Of a stretch of 64,000 nucleotides of DNA, positions 1 to 8,157 are shown in pieces (within the stretch, counting starts at the first letter, position 1; each line of letters opens with the position of its first letter). The notes under the pieces were generated by a model. The model searched no databases and was not told the DNA's origin. It was given only the letters and a program-made list of their open reading frames with translations. The stretch comes from Parvibaculum sp045863935 (lineage in GTDB: Bacteria; Pseudomonadota; Alphaproteobacteria; Parvibaculales; Parvibaculaceae), in assembly GCF_045863935.1 (NCBI RefSeq), contig NZ_BTVP01000001.1:1-64000 (forward strand), given 5' to 3'. The translations under genes and the position numbers were made by a program.

Positions 1-38
1 CAAATGGTCACGAGACTCTACTTCCGACTGGATGAAAC

Positions 39-566
39 TTGGGGCGCAGGTCAGGCATGATCGCCTATGCGCGCGCTTTTGCTCTCGTCTGCGAGATGCG
101 AAACAGCGGGCCGTTACCGCACTATTTCAATGATGGCATTGAGGCCTCTCTGCGGGCGGCCCAAGAAGACAAGAAAAATAGGAGAACCGACTCCGCGAGC
201 CGTTCCAATAGCGTCAGAAACGGAAGCATCTTTTTTTCTGGCATATTGCTTTCATTCATTGGACTGACGGTGTCGCTAAATGACAAACTCGATAATTCTG
301 TGCCTCCTGCTCGCGTGGTGCATGTGGTGCGACATGTTTACGAACATCTTGACTATGCTTTTGCAACCCTATTTCTACTTGCCCTTCCTTTTCTCATTCG
401 TATCAGAGTTTTCTTTGACTGGATGAAAAACATTTTTTTCAGGAACGTTACTCGCCTCATTCAAGTATTTCCCCAGAAGGTAGCCACCACGATCTTGGCT
501 GTTGTCACCGTGGGTCTTTTCCTTCTCACCTGGACGGTGACCACATTTCTACTCCGCGCATCGTAG
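39..566 (+). CDS. Hypothetical membrane protein, AT-richer than neighbours
   Basis: Unrecognised 175-residue protein. Three hydrophobic segments look like membrane helices (about residues 62-80, 106-126 and 148-172), separated by basic stretches, after a charged soluble N-terminal third. The reading frame opens just after a stop at 33-35, so the start is either TTG at 39 or ATG at 57. Base composition is visibly lower in GC than the genes to the right (25 G+C in the 60 bases from 421), which suggests horizontal acquisition. It ends four bases before the stop codon of the convergent dipeptidase gene. No motif gives a function. The upstream context lies outside the window. Confidence 0.5.
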   Translation: MGRRSGMIAYARAFALVCEMRNSGPLPHYFNDGIEASLRAAQEDKKNRRTDSASRSNSVRNGSIFFSGILLSFIGLTVSLNDKLDNSVPPARVVHVVRHVYEHLDYAFATLFLLALPFLIRIRVFFDWMKNIFFRNVTRLIQVFPQKVATTILAVVTVGLFLLTWTVTTFLLRAS

Positions 567-570
567 CGGC

Positions 571-1857
571 CTATCGTGCCTTGCGGGCCTTTTCGACGTC
601 TTCCATGACGCGCAGCAGATTGCCGCCCCAGAGCTTCACGATCTCTTCTTCCGAATAGCCGCGCCGCACGAGTTCCGCCGTGACATTGGCGGTCTCGCCC
701 GCATGCGACCAGCCCTCGATGCCGCCGCCGCCCTGGAAGTCGGAGGCGATGCCGACATGGTCGATGCCGACGAGCCGCACCGCATAGCCGACATGATCGG
801 CAAGGACGGCGACGGTGGCGCGCGGATATTTGCGGTCAAGTTCGGCGAGGCCCTCGGCGAATTTCGCCTTCGCCGCCTCGTCCGCCGCGAAGACCGCGTC
901 GAGGCTCGTGAAGCCGAGCGAGACGGCGAGCTCGCGGCGCGCCGCCATTTTCTCGTCCGGCACGGGGTGGAGATATTCGTCGAAGGCGACGATCTGGACG
1001 ACGCCACCCTTCGCGGCGAGCGCCTTCATTTCCTCGCCAGAGAGATTGCGCGGGTGGTCATGCACCGATTTCACCGCCGAATGCGAGGCGATGACTGGGG
1101 CACGCGAGGCCTCGATCGCGGCCATCGTCGCGGCGCGCGAGGCATGGGAGACATCGACCATGAGCCCCAGATCGTTGGCGCGGGCAACCGCCTCGCGGCC
1201 AAGCGCGGAAAGGCCGCCATGTTCGCCGCCCTCCTCGTTCGGCCTGTCGGCGAATTTTTCCTGCGGTTGGGCGCTGTCGGCAAGATCGTTGTGGCCGTTA
1301 TGGACAAGGCCGAAATAGCGCGCGCCGAGATCGTAATAGAAGTCGAGAAGCGCCGGGTTCTTCGCAATCGAATAACCGTTCTCGATGCCGATGAGCGCGA
1401 TGCGCTTTCTCTCTGCGTGCAGCGCGCGGACATCGGCGGCGGTGAGCGCCAGGCCGATTTCATCCTTATACTGAACATCCGTCATGCGGCGGATGGCGGC
1501 GAATTTCGCCAGCGCCTCGGAGGCAGCCTGCGCATAGCCGACGGGTCCGCGCTCCGTCTGGCCGACATAGACGATGAAGAAGACGGCATCGAGGCCGCCT
1601 TCGCGCATGCGCGGCAGATCGACCTGGATGGGGGGAGCGCCGCGCAGGCCCGGATCGTATTTCTCCGTGCCGAAGAAGCTCGGGATATCGACATGGGTGT
1701 CGATGACGATGGCGGTGCGGTGAATGTCGGCGGCGATTTCCTCCGGCGAGCGTTCGGGCGCGGAGGGGGAAAAGGCGGGGCGGAACGTCCAGAGCGCCGC
1801 CAGCAGCAAAAGCGCGGCGGCTGCCGCGATACCGTATCTCAAGCCGTTCATCCGCAT
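571..1857 (-). CDS. Membrane dipeptidase, peptidase family M19
   Basis: Zinc-dependent dipeptidase of the renal dipeptidase (M19) family, which hydrolyses dipeptides and related amides. An N-terminal hydrophobic helix (about residues 9-24) suggests export with membrane anchoring. Family signatures are clear: DTHVD at residues 53-57 (His55 and Asp57 as metal ligands), GIENG, VDVSHAS, ASHSAVKSVHDHPRNLS, and IDHVGIASDF near the C-terminus. At 428 residues it fits the longer, anchored bacterial members. It is transcribed divergently from the FkbM methyltransferase gene across 130 bases. The substrate in this organism cannot be read from sequence. Confidence 0.93.
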   Translation of the reverse strand: MRMNGLRYGIAAAAALLLLAALWTFRPAFSPSAPERSPEEIAADIHRTAIVIDTHVDIPSFFGTEKYDPGLRGAPPIQVDLPRMREGGLDAVFFIVYVGQTERGPVGYAQAASEALAKFAAIRRMTDVQYKDEIGLALTAADVRALHAERKRIALIGIENGYSIAKNPALLDFYYDLGARYFGLVHNGHNDLADSAQPQEKFADRPNEEGGEHGGLSALGREAVARANDLGLMVDVSHASRAATMAAIEASRAPVIASHSAVKSVHDHPRNLSGEEMKALAAKGGVVQIVAFDEYLHPVPDEKMAARRELAVSLGFTSLDAVFAADEAAKAKFAEGLAELDRKYPRATVAVLADHVGYAVRLVGIDHVGIASDFQGGGGIEGWSHAGETANVTAELVRRGYSEEEIVKLWGGNLLRVMEDVEKARKAR

Positions 1858-1929
1858 GAAGACCTCCCCCGCAATAACCGGTCAAGACTAGCCGTATTTG
1901 GCGGATCGGCAAAAACGGACGCCCCGGCG

Positions 1930-1958
1930 TGGACAGTCAAGTTAACTCGCCTTATGGT
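1930..1958 (+). promoter_or_regulatory. Possible sigma-70 promoter for the FkbM methyltransferase gene
   Basis: TGGACA at 1930-1935 and TATGGT at 1953-1958 are separated by 17 bases, one and two mismatches from the -35 and -10 consensus. The -10 box lies 29 bases before the first usable start codon at 1988. Prediction by inspection only. Confidence 0.35.
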
Positions 1959-1987
1959 CCCACGCAGCCGGCGCGTTCTCCGCGCCG

Positions 1988-2896
1988 TTGAGAATGCCGG
2001 GGGCTTCGTTGCGCGACTTCATTTTCGCCGCCATCGCGCGGTACTTTCCGACCGAGCGTATCGGGGAGAGCCGTCTGCTCGCGGGCATCTGGCGCGTCCT
2101 CTTCTACCTTATCCGGCCGTCGGCACCCTTCATCATGCGGTTGCCGCATTACCGGCTCTGGGTGCACCCGACGAAAGGCACGCTGACGCGCGTCGTGTTG
2201 CGGCGCGGCTATTGGGAGCCGGCGGAAACGGCGTTCTTCATCAGCCGCCTGAAACCGGGGGCCTTCGTCGTCGACGCGGGGGCCAATTTCGGTCACTACG
2301 CGCTCGTCGCATCGGGCATCGCCGGCCCGGGGGGCCTCGTTGCCGCCTTCGAACCCTTCCCGAAGAACTACGCACTTCTCCAATCGAACGTCGCCCTCCT
2401 CGCGACCGGGAATGTCGTGGCCGAACAGGCGGGGCTTGCCGCGGCGAGCGGCACGATGGACCTCATCACCGACGAGGCCAACCCAGGGGGACACAGTTTC
2501 AATCCCAACCTCATCTGGAAAGAGGGGGCGAAGATTTCGGTGCCCGTCTACGCTCTCGACGATTATATCGAGAAGCGATGCGCTGGCCGCAAGCTCGACA
2601 TGTTGAAGAGCGACACGCAAGGCTATGAGTGGCAGCTCATCTCCGGCGCGCGAAAAACGATCCTGCGCGACAAACCTGTCATCCTTTGCGAGGTGGCGCC
2701 GAAGGCGCTTGCGGCGATCGGCGACTCGCACGAGGAGCTGCTCCGCTTCTTCGAGGAAGCCGGATATTCGATGCTGATCGTCGACCGGAACATCGAGCGG
2801 CTCCGTCCTATCAGCTATACGGAGCTCAAGCGGCATTTCAACGAAACGAGCCGCGAGTTCGAGGACGTGATTTTTCTGCCGCCGGAAAGTGCCTAG
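1988..2896 (+). CDS. FkbM family SAM-dependent methyltransferase
   Basis: Predicted O-methyltransferase of the FkbM family, usually acting on sugars or secondary metabolites. The Rossmann SAM-binding motif VVDAGANFGHYAL is at about residues 94-106, followed by an acidic AAFEPFPKNY segment, and the typical LDMLKSDTQGYEW motif appears later. Length is about 300 residues. The start is uncertain: TTG at 1988, ATG at 1994 and a further TTG at 2009 are in frame. It converges on glutathione synthetase, and the two stop codons interlock within four bases. No glycan gene cluster surrounds it, so the substrate is unknown. Confidence 0.85.
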   Translation: MRMPGASLRDFIFAAIARYFPTERIGESRLLAGIWRVLFYLIRPSAPFIMRLPHYRLWVHPTKGTLTRVVLRRGYWEPAETAFFISRLKPGAFVVDAGANFGHYALVASGIAGPGGLVAAFEPFPKNYALLQSNVALLATGNVVAEQAGLAAASGTMDLITDEANPGGHSFNPNLIWKEGAKISVPVYALDDYIEKRCAGRKLDMLKSDTQGYEWQLISGARKTILRDKPVILCEVAPKALAAIGDSHEELLRFFEEAGYSMLIVDRNIERLRPISYTELKRHFNETSREFEDVIFLPPESA

Positions 2897-3831
2897 CGCC
2901 GCGCCTCGATGGCGTCCCAGACGAGGCCGGCGAGATTGGCGTTGTCGAAGCGGTCGATCTCCTGGATGCCGGTCGGCGAGGTGACGTTGATCTCGGTGAG
3001 ATAGTCGCCGATCACGTCGATGCCGACGAAAATCAGGCCGCGCGCCTTGAGCTCGGGGCCGATGATGTCGCAGATCTCCTGTTCGCGCTTCGTCAGCATC
3101 CATTTTTCCGGGCGGCCGCCGACATGCATGTTGGAGCGCGCCTCGCCTTCCGCCGGCACGCGATTGATCGCGCCGACGGGTTTCCCGTCGACAAGGATGA
3201 TGCGCTTGTCGCCCTGGCGGACTTGCGGGAGATATTTCTGCACGATGACCGGTTCGCGGTTCATCTGGCCGAACATTTCGAGGAGCGAGGCGAGATTTTC
3301 GTCGCCGTCGCGAATGCGGAAGACGCCCATGCCGCCATTGCCGAAAAGCGGCTTCACGATGATGTCGCCGAACTCCTTGCGGAAGGCGCGGATTTCGCCC
3401 GGATCGCGGCTGATGAGGGTCGGGGGGAGCAACCCCCTGAAGCGCACGGCGAAAAGCTTTTCCGGCGCGTTGCGGACTTCCGCCGGGTCGTTCACGACGA
3501 GCGTCTTCGGATGCACGGTTTCGAGAAGATGCGTCGCCGTGATGTAGCTCATGTCGAAGGGCGGGTCCTGGCGCATCAGCACCACGTCCACATCCTCCAG
3601 ATAGATTTTCTCCAGACTGCCGAGCGTGGAATGATTGCCGATCTCGCGGCGCAGCGTGAGCGGGCGCATCTGCGCATAGACGCGGCCGTCGCGCATCGAG
3701 AGGTCGTGCGGCTCGTAATAGAAAAGCCTGTGGCCGCGCGACTGAGCCTCGAGCCCCAGGGCGAAGGTCGAATCCGCGTTGATGTCGATGTGCTGGATGG
3801 GATCCATCTGGATGGCGACGGAAAGGCTCAT
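2893..3831 (-). CDS. gshB: Glutathione synthetase
   Basis: ATP-grasp ligase joining gamma-glutamylcysteine and glycine, the second step of glutathione synthesis in the cytoplasm. The 312-residue product begins MSLSVAIQMDPI, matching the family start, so the ATG at 3831 was chosen rather than the longer open frame upstream. Visible motifs are MRQDPPFDMSY (about 86-96), the ATP-grasp loop IIVKPLFGNGGMGVFRI (from about 158) and EINVTSPTGIQEID near the C-terminus. The SirB1-like gene lies upstream on the same strand about 100 bases away. Glutathione-using proteins elsewhere in the window (zeta glutathione transferase, GFA family) fit its presence. Confidence 0.96.
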   Translation of the reverse strand: MSLSVAIQMDPIQHIDINADSTFALGLEAQSRGHRLFYYEPHDLSMRDGRVYAQMRPLTLRREIGNHSTLGSLEKIYLEDVDVVLMRQDPPFDMSYITATHLLETVHPKTLVVNDPAEVRNAPEKLFAVRFRGLLPPTLISRDPGEIRAFRKEFGDIIVKPLFGNGGMGVFRIRDGDENLASLLEMFGQMNREPVIVQKYLPQVRQGDKRIILVDGKPVGAINRVPAEGEARSNMHVGGRPEKWMLTKREQEICDIIGPELKARGLIFVGIDVIGDYLTEINVTSPTGIQEIDRFDNANLAGLVWDAIEARR

Positions 3832-3931
3832 GTTCTTCTCATTCTGGCGGGGCCGTCTCTCGGCGCCGGTTCTCTGGTTCCGGGGAAAGATGGGGGGAGA
3901 CGCGCGGCTTTGCGAGTAAAAAAACCGGCGG

Positions 3932-4792
3932 TCAGTTGAGCCGCGTGCGGAGGCGGCGCAGCGCCTCCTCGGCCATGCCCGCGATCCGCGTTTCGCCGAT
4001 ATCGGCGGCGAGGTCCTTGCAGGTCTCGAAGGCGTCCGCCGCGGCACCCATGTGGCCTGCATGAACCTCGAGACGGCCAAGCTCGAAGCGCAGGCCCGCG
4101 CGGTGCGGCGCGAGCCAGATCATGCGCGTCACGACCTCGCGGGCACGGGCGAAGTCGCCGCCCCTGATGGCGCGGCTCAGAATGTTGTTTTCGAGGCGAA
4201 GCAGGATGTCGCGCGGACCGACCTCCGCGCAGGCATCGGGTGTCAGACGCGCCTCCGGCCCCTCGACACCGCGCAAGAGCGAGAGCAGGCCGGCAGAGGA
4301 AAGCGGCTGGCCGCCATTGAAGGGATCGATCACGACGGCCTCGCCGCCGGCCCGCAGGCGCAGCACAAAGTGGCCGGGAAAATTGAGCCCCGCAAGATCG
4401 AGACCGAGCTTCGCGCCGACATGGAGATAGAGAATGCCGAGTGTGACGGGCAGGCCTTTCCGCCGGTCGATCACATGCGCAAGATTGGCGTTCTTCGGAT
4501 CGTCGTAGGTTTCCGCATCGCCGAGATAGCGGAAGCGGCCGGAGATGACGCCGGAGAGAATGCCCGCGACCACGCTGCAGGGCGGGTGCGCATTTTCATC
4601 CAGCGCCTTGCGCGCGGCGTCCGCGAGTTCATCGAGATGTGCGTGGTAGGGATCGAGAGACACGCCCGGCCGGTCGCAGGCGGCGAGCAGCAGCGCGAGA
4701 TGCGCGATGTCGAGACCGGCGTCGGGCGTCTCGCCCGCCGCGCGCAATTCGCGTTCCCACTGTTTTTCCTGTCCCGCCATGACAGGCATCAT
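3932..4792 (-). CDS. SirB1 / transglutaminase-like family protein
   Basis: About 286 residues with the transglutaminase-like fold of the SirB1 family: the LAHVIDRRKGLPVTLGILYL segment, the NFPGHFVLR motif and an IDPFNGG segment are characteristic. The C-terminal 90 residues look helical, resembling TPR repeats (MIWLAPHRAGLRFELGRLEVHAG), as usual in the family. A second start (MAGQEKQ, four codons in) is also possible. The biochemical role of bacterial SirB1-like proteins is not settled. It sits between gshB and the BON lipoprotein gene on the same strand. Confidence 0.85.
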   Translation of the reverse strand: MMPVMAGQEKQWERELRAAGETPDAGLDIAHLALLLAACDRPGVSLDPYHAHLDELADAARKALDENAHPPCSVVAGILSGVISGRFRYLGDAETYDDPKNANLAHVIDRRKGLPVTLGILYLHVGAKLGLDLAGLNFPGHFVLRLRAGGEAVVIDPFNGGQPLSSAGLLSLLRGVEGPEARLTPDACAEVGPRDILLRLENNILSRAIRGGDFARAREVVTRMIWLAPHRAGLRFELGRLEVHAGHMGAAADAFETCKDLAADIGETRIAGMAEEALRRLRTRLN

Positions 4793-4836
4793 GGCGCGGA
4801 ACGGAGAAAGGCGGCAAGCGCCGAAATGGGAAAATC

Positions 4837-5427
4837 TCAGCCCTGCCTCTTCACTTCGACATAGGAGACGACGTTGCGCACGCCCTTGATGTCGCGCGCA
4901 TGCGCGATGACGCGGTCGAGTTCGGTCCGGTCGAGCGCGGTTCCCATGAGATAGACCACGCCATCCACCGTCTCGATCGAGTAGTTGATGCCGCTGACAT
5001 TCTTGTCGCCTGTGAGGCGGGCGCGAAGCTTGGTGGAGATCGTCGTGTCGCTCACCGATTGCGAGAAGCTGCCTTCCTTGCCGGTATTGAGCTCGTTGAT
5101 GACTTCCTTCACGCCGCCGATCGACCAGACGAGGCGGGTGACGGCGATACGGTCTTCCTGCGCGGGGACGCGGCCGGTGAGAAGCACGCGGCCCTTTCGC
5201 ACCTGCGTCGAGACGCCGGAATAGAGGTTCGAATGCTGCGCGAGCAGCTTCCGGTTTATTTCGAAGGCGATTTCATTGTCGTCGACCGCCTGTTCGAGGC
5301 CGCGATCCTGGGAGGCGCCGACCGCCGCCGCACCGCCCGCACCCGCAACGAGAGGCACGCAGCCGCCCAGCGCAAGCGCCACAGGAGCAAGCAGCGCAAC
5401 GGCACGTATCGCGAGAAACTTCCGCAT
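4837..5427 (-). CDS. BON-domain lipoprotein, DolP/YraP-like
   Basis: Outer-membrane-type lipoprotein of 196 residues with a signal peptide and lipobox ALGGC (Cys23). It has two BON domains, about residues 45-115 and 120-195, each with the typical pattern of a helix followed by V.G.V.L.G.V (RKGRVLLTGRVPAQ and VDGVVYLMGTALDR). The two-BON layout matches E. coli DolP (YraP), which supports outer membrane integrity. The context agrees: yraN and rsmI lie directly upstream on the same strand, and an LpoA-like gene is divergent, mirroring the enterobacterial yraL/lpoA-yraN-dolP locus. Confidence 0.88.
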   Translation of the reverse strand: MRKFLAIRAVALLAPVALALGGCVPLVAGAGGAAAVGASQDRGLEQAVDDNEIAFEINRKLLAQHSNLYSGVSTQVRKGRVLLTGRVPAQEDRIAVTRLVWSIGGVKEVINELNTGKEGSFSQSVSDTTISTKLRARLTGDKNVSGINYSIETVDGVVYLMGTALDRTELDRVIAHARDIKGVRNVVSYVEVKRQG

Positions 5428-5484
5428 GGTCCAATCCCCATAATCGAATTCGCCGCGGAGAATGACCTTGAAGCTGCGGCGAGA

Positions 5485-5856
5485 TTATGGCCGCCAGGCG
5501 TCGGCGAGATGACGCGGCAGGCGGCGCGGCGCGACGAGGACCACATCGAAGCGGATATCGAGACCGGCGAGGTGCGGGTTGCGGCCGAGAAAATGCGCGG
5601 CGGCGCGCTCCAGGCGGCGCTGCTGGCGAGGCAGGATCGCCTCCACGGCATCGCCCGTTCCCCTCGCCTTCACCTCGACGATGGCGAGGCTCGAGCCCCG
5701 GCGCACCACCATGTCGATTTCGCCCGCGGGCGTCTTCAGCCGGCGCGCCAGAATGCGGTAGCCCTTGAGGCGGAGAAGGATGGCGGCCAGCGCCTCGGCG
5801 CGCAGGCCCGAGCGATAGGCCGCGCGGCCCGTCGCGGCATCGCCCCGCCTGCTCAT
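5485..5856 (-). CDS. yraN: YraN family protein (UPF0102), endonuclease-like fold
   Basis: Small 123-residue protein of the YraN/UPF0102 family, which has a PD-(D/E)XK nuclease-like core: GEIDMVVRRGSSLAIVEVKAR contains the predicted metal-binding Asp and the E-x-K pair. The ATG at 5856 gives MSRRGDAATGRAAYRSG, which fits the family start and follows the rsmI stop by 13 bases. The molecular function of YraN is not established. Position between rsmI and the BON lipoprotein is conserved widely in proteobacteria. Confidence 0.88.
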   Translation of the reverse strand: MSRRGDAATGRAAYRSGLRAEALAAILLRLKGYRILARRLKTPAGEIDMVVRRGSSLAIVEVKARGTGDAVEAILPRQQRRLERAAAHFLGRNPHLAGLDIRFDVVLVAPRRLPRHLADAWRP

Positions 5857-5869
5857 GCCGTGCGGCTCA

Positions 5870-6754
5870 CTATTTCGCACCCGAAAGTTCAAGCGCGCGG
5901 GCATAGATCTCGCGGCGCGGAAGGCCCGTCATCGAGACGATTTCGGCGACCGCATCCTTCAGCGAGGTGCGGGCGAGCGCGTTTTCGAGCATGGCGTCGA
6001 TCTCATGCGCACAGAGCGCGACGCGCTTTTCGGGCGGGCCGACGACGATGACGATTTCGCCTTTGGGCGGCCCCGCCTCGGCATAATGCGCGGCAAGATC
6101 GCCCAACGGTCCCCGCCGCACTTCCTCGAATTTCTTGGTGAGCTCGCGCGCGACCGCCGCTTCGCGGGGTCCGAGCGCCGAGGCCATGTCGGCGAGCGCG
6201 GCTTCGAGGCGGTTCGCGCTTTCAAGGAAGACGAGGGTCGCGGGAATGGCGGCGAGTTCGGCGAGATCCTTGCGCCGCGCCTCCTGTTTCGCGGACAGGA
6301 AGCCCGCAAAGAAGAATCGGTCGGTCGGGAGCCCCGCCAGCGTCAGCGCCGCGAGGACGGAGGAGGCGCCCGGCAGCGCCGTCACATTGTGGCCCGCTTC
6401 CAGCGCCTCGCGCACGAGCTTCAGGCCCGGATCGGAGACGAGCGGCGTGCCCGCATCGGAGACGAGCGCGATCGCCTCGCCCGCTTCGAGGCGTTTCAGC
6501 ACGCGCGGACGCATCTCGGCTGCGTTGTGGTCGTGATAGGGCGCGGTCTTCGCGGAAATCCCGTGGATCGCAAAGAGCTTTGCCGTCACCCGCGTATCCT
6601 CGCAGAGGACGAGGTCGGCGCGGGCCAGCACATCGAGCGCGCGCAGCGTGATGTCGCGCGCATTGCCGATGGGCGTCGCGGTCACATAAAGGCCGGGCGC
6701 AAGGCCCGCGGAGAGGCGGGTTTTTGTCTTGTCTGGTGTCGTATCTGGCGTCAT
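5870..6754 (-). CDS. rsmI: 16S rRNA (cytidine1402-2'-O)-methyltransferase RsmI
   Basis: SAM-dependent tetrapyrrole-methylase-fold enzyme that 2'-O-methylates C1402 in the decoding centre of 16S rRNA. The 294-residue protein carries the N-terminal GLYVTATPIGNARDITLRAL block, CEDTRVT, the glycine-rich ALVSDAGTPLVSDPG loop and GLPTDRFFFAGFL, all characteristic of RsmI (YraL). It begins a probable minus-strand unit rsmI-yraN-dolP. It is divergent from the LpoA-like gene across about 110 bases. Confidence 0.96.
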   Translation of the reverse strand: MTPDTTPDKTKTRLSAGLAPGLYVTATPIGNARDITLRALDVLARADLVLCEDTRVTAKLFAIHGISAKTAPYHDHNAAEMRPRVLKRLEAGEAIALVSDAGTPLVSDPGLKLVREALEAGHNVTALPGASSVLAALTLAGLPTDRFFFAGFLSAKQEARRKDLAELAAIPATLVFLESANRLEAALADMASALGPREAAVARELTKKFEEVRRGPLGDLAAHYAEAGPPKGEIVIVVGPPEKRVALCAHEIDAMLENALARTSLKDAVAEIVSMTGLPRREIYARALELSGAK

Positions 6755-6774
6755 GGCTGGACCTTGACCCCGGT

Positions 6775-6797
6775 AACCGCGTTTGGCAACGCCGGTT
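6775..6797. promoter_or_regulatory. Imperfect inverted repeat between rsmI and the LpoA-like gene
   Basis: AACCGCGTT at 6775-6783 and AACGCCGGTT at 6788-6797 form a hairpin or operator-like inverted repeat with one unpaired base and a four-base centre (tggc). It lies in the divergent intergenic space, so it could be an operator or simply a chance palindrome. Confidence 0.25.
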
Positions 6798-6865
6798 TAC
6801 TTGACGCAGGCCGGACAGTACCCTCCGCACTCGTCCGTTTCCGCGTCCCTGCTCAGGAAAATCCG

Positions 6866-8143
6866 GTGAGAACAGCCGCCCGCTCCGCCTGCTTCGGCAT
6901 CAAGAACGCCACGAAGGTGGCGCTCCTTTTCGGTTTCGCCCTGGCGCTCGCCGCCTGCGGGACCGACCGCCGGCCAGCGCCGCCACCCCAGGTGACGCCG
7001 CCGCCGAAAGTGGAGGTGACTCCGCCGCCGGTGACGCCGCCGCCCTCCTATGGGCGCGACCCGTCGCGCTTCTACATGCCGGCCTATATGGCGGGCGAGA
7101 GGCCGATCCGGGTTGCCCTGCTGCTGCCGTTCAATGCGCCGCGCGAGAATGTGCGCACGCTGTCGAACGCGCTTTTCAATGCGGCGCAGCTCGCACTGTT
7201 CGAATTCGACCGCGACAACATCCTGCTGATGCCGAAGGCCACCGGCGGCACGGCCGACGGCGCCAGACGCGCCGCGCGCGATGCGCTCGATGCGGGCGCG
7301 GACCTGATCCTCGGACCGCTTTTCGCGGAGGAAGTGACCGCTGTCGGGCCGCTTGCGGCGCAGGTCAACGTGCCTGTCGTCGCCTTCTCCTCCGACACGT
7401 CGGTCGGCGGCCAGAATGTCCATCTCCTTTCCTTTCCGCTCGATCAGGATGTGGAGCGCATCGTCGATTATGCGACGCTGCAGGGGATCACACGCTATGC
7501 GGCGCTTTATCCGCAGGGCACCTATGGCGAGCGCGTGCGCGCAGCCTTCCAGAGCGCGGTGTCGTCGCGGGCCGGCGAAGTGGTGGCGAGCGCGAGCTAT
7601 CCTTCGAGCGCGCAAGGCATGTACGAACCGGCGGAGCGCGTCGCGCGCGCTTACGGCGGCGGCAACTATCACGCGCTGCTGCTGCCCGAGGGCGGATCGG
7701 AGCTCAAGTCGCTGGCGCCGCTGCTGCCTTATTACGACGTCGATCCGCGCGATGTGAAATTTCTCGGCACCGGGCTCTGGGACGATCCCTCGCTCGCGCG
7801 CGAGCCGCCGCTCAACGGCGCCTGGTATCCAGCGCCGCCACCCGAAGGCCATGAACAGTTCCTCACGCGCTACCGCCGCGCCTATGGCACGACGCCGCCC
7901 CGCATCGCCAGTCTCGGCTATGACGCGGTGAGCCTCGCCATTGCGCTTTCGACCCTGCCCGAGAGCGAACGCTTCACGCAGGAAGCGCTGACCAATCCGG
8001 ACGGCTTTGCGGGCGTCGACGGGATTTTCCGCTTCCTGCCGGATGGCGGCACGGAGCGCGGCCTCGCCGTGCTCGAAATAAGGCCGGGCGGCGCGGTGGT
8101 GATCGACCCGGCGCCGACGAGCTTCCGGCCGGAGGTGTTCTAG
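6866..8143 (+). CDS. Penicillin-binding protein activator, LpoA/LppC-like lipoprotein
   Basis: Predicted outer membrane lipoprotein of 425 residues. The GTG at 6866 has AGGA about eight bases upstream and gives a basic signal peptide ending in the lipobox LAAC (Cys31). A proline-rich spacer (about residues 36-60) precedes a type I periplasmic-binding-protein fold: IRVALLLPFNAP, DLILGPLFAEEV, VPVVAFSSDTSV and a YAALYPQGTYGERV segment. This corresponds to the LpoA C-terminal domain, whose E. coli homologue activates PBP1a. It lacks the N-terminal TPR domain of enterobacterial LpoA, as alphaproteobacterial homologues generally do. The zeta transferase gene follows after 14 bases. Confidence 0.88.
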   Translation: MRTAARSACFGIKNATKVALLFGFALALAACGTDRRPAPPPQVTPPPKVEVTPPPVTPPPSYGRDPSRFYMPAYMAGERPIRVALLLPFNAPRENVRTLSNALFNAAQLALFEFDRDNILLMPKATGGTADGARRAARDALDAGADLILGPLFAEEVTAVGPLAAQVNVPVVAFSSDTSVGGQNVHLLSFPLDQDVERIVDYATLQGITRYAALYPQGTYGERVRAAFQSAVSSRAGEVVASASYPSSAQGMYEPAERVARAYGGGNYHALLLPEGGSELKSLAPLLPYYDVDPRDVKFLGTGLWDDPSLAREPPLNGAWYPAPPPEGHEQFLTRYRRAYGTTPPRIASLGYDAVSLAIALSTLPESERFTQEALTNPDGFAGVDGIFRFLPDGGTERGLAVLEIRPGGAVVIDPAPTSFRPEVF

Positions 8144-8157
8144 AAGGAGGTCTCCCC

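Noticed and set aside
703..2628. Very long plus-strand open frame (641 codons) opposite the dipeptidase gene
   Set aside because: It is the antisense of a gene with clear M19 motifs; the translation is Arg/Asp/Ala-rich without family features, a by-product of high GC.
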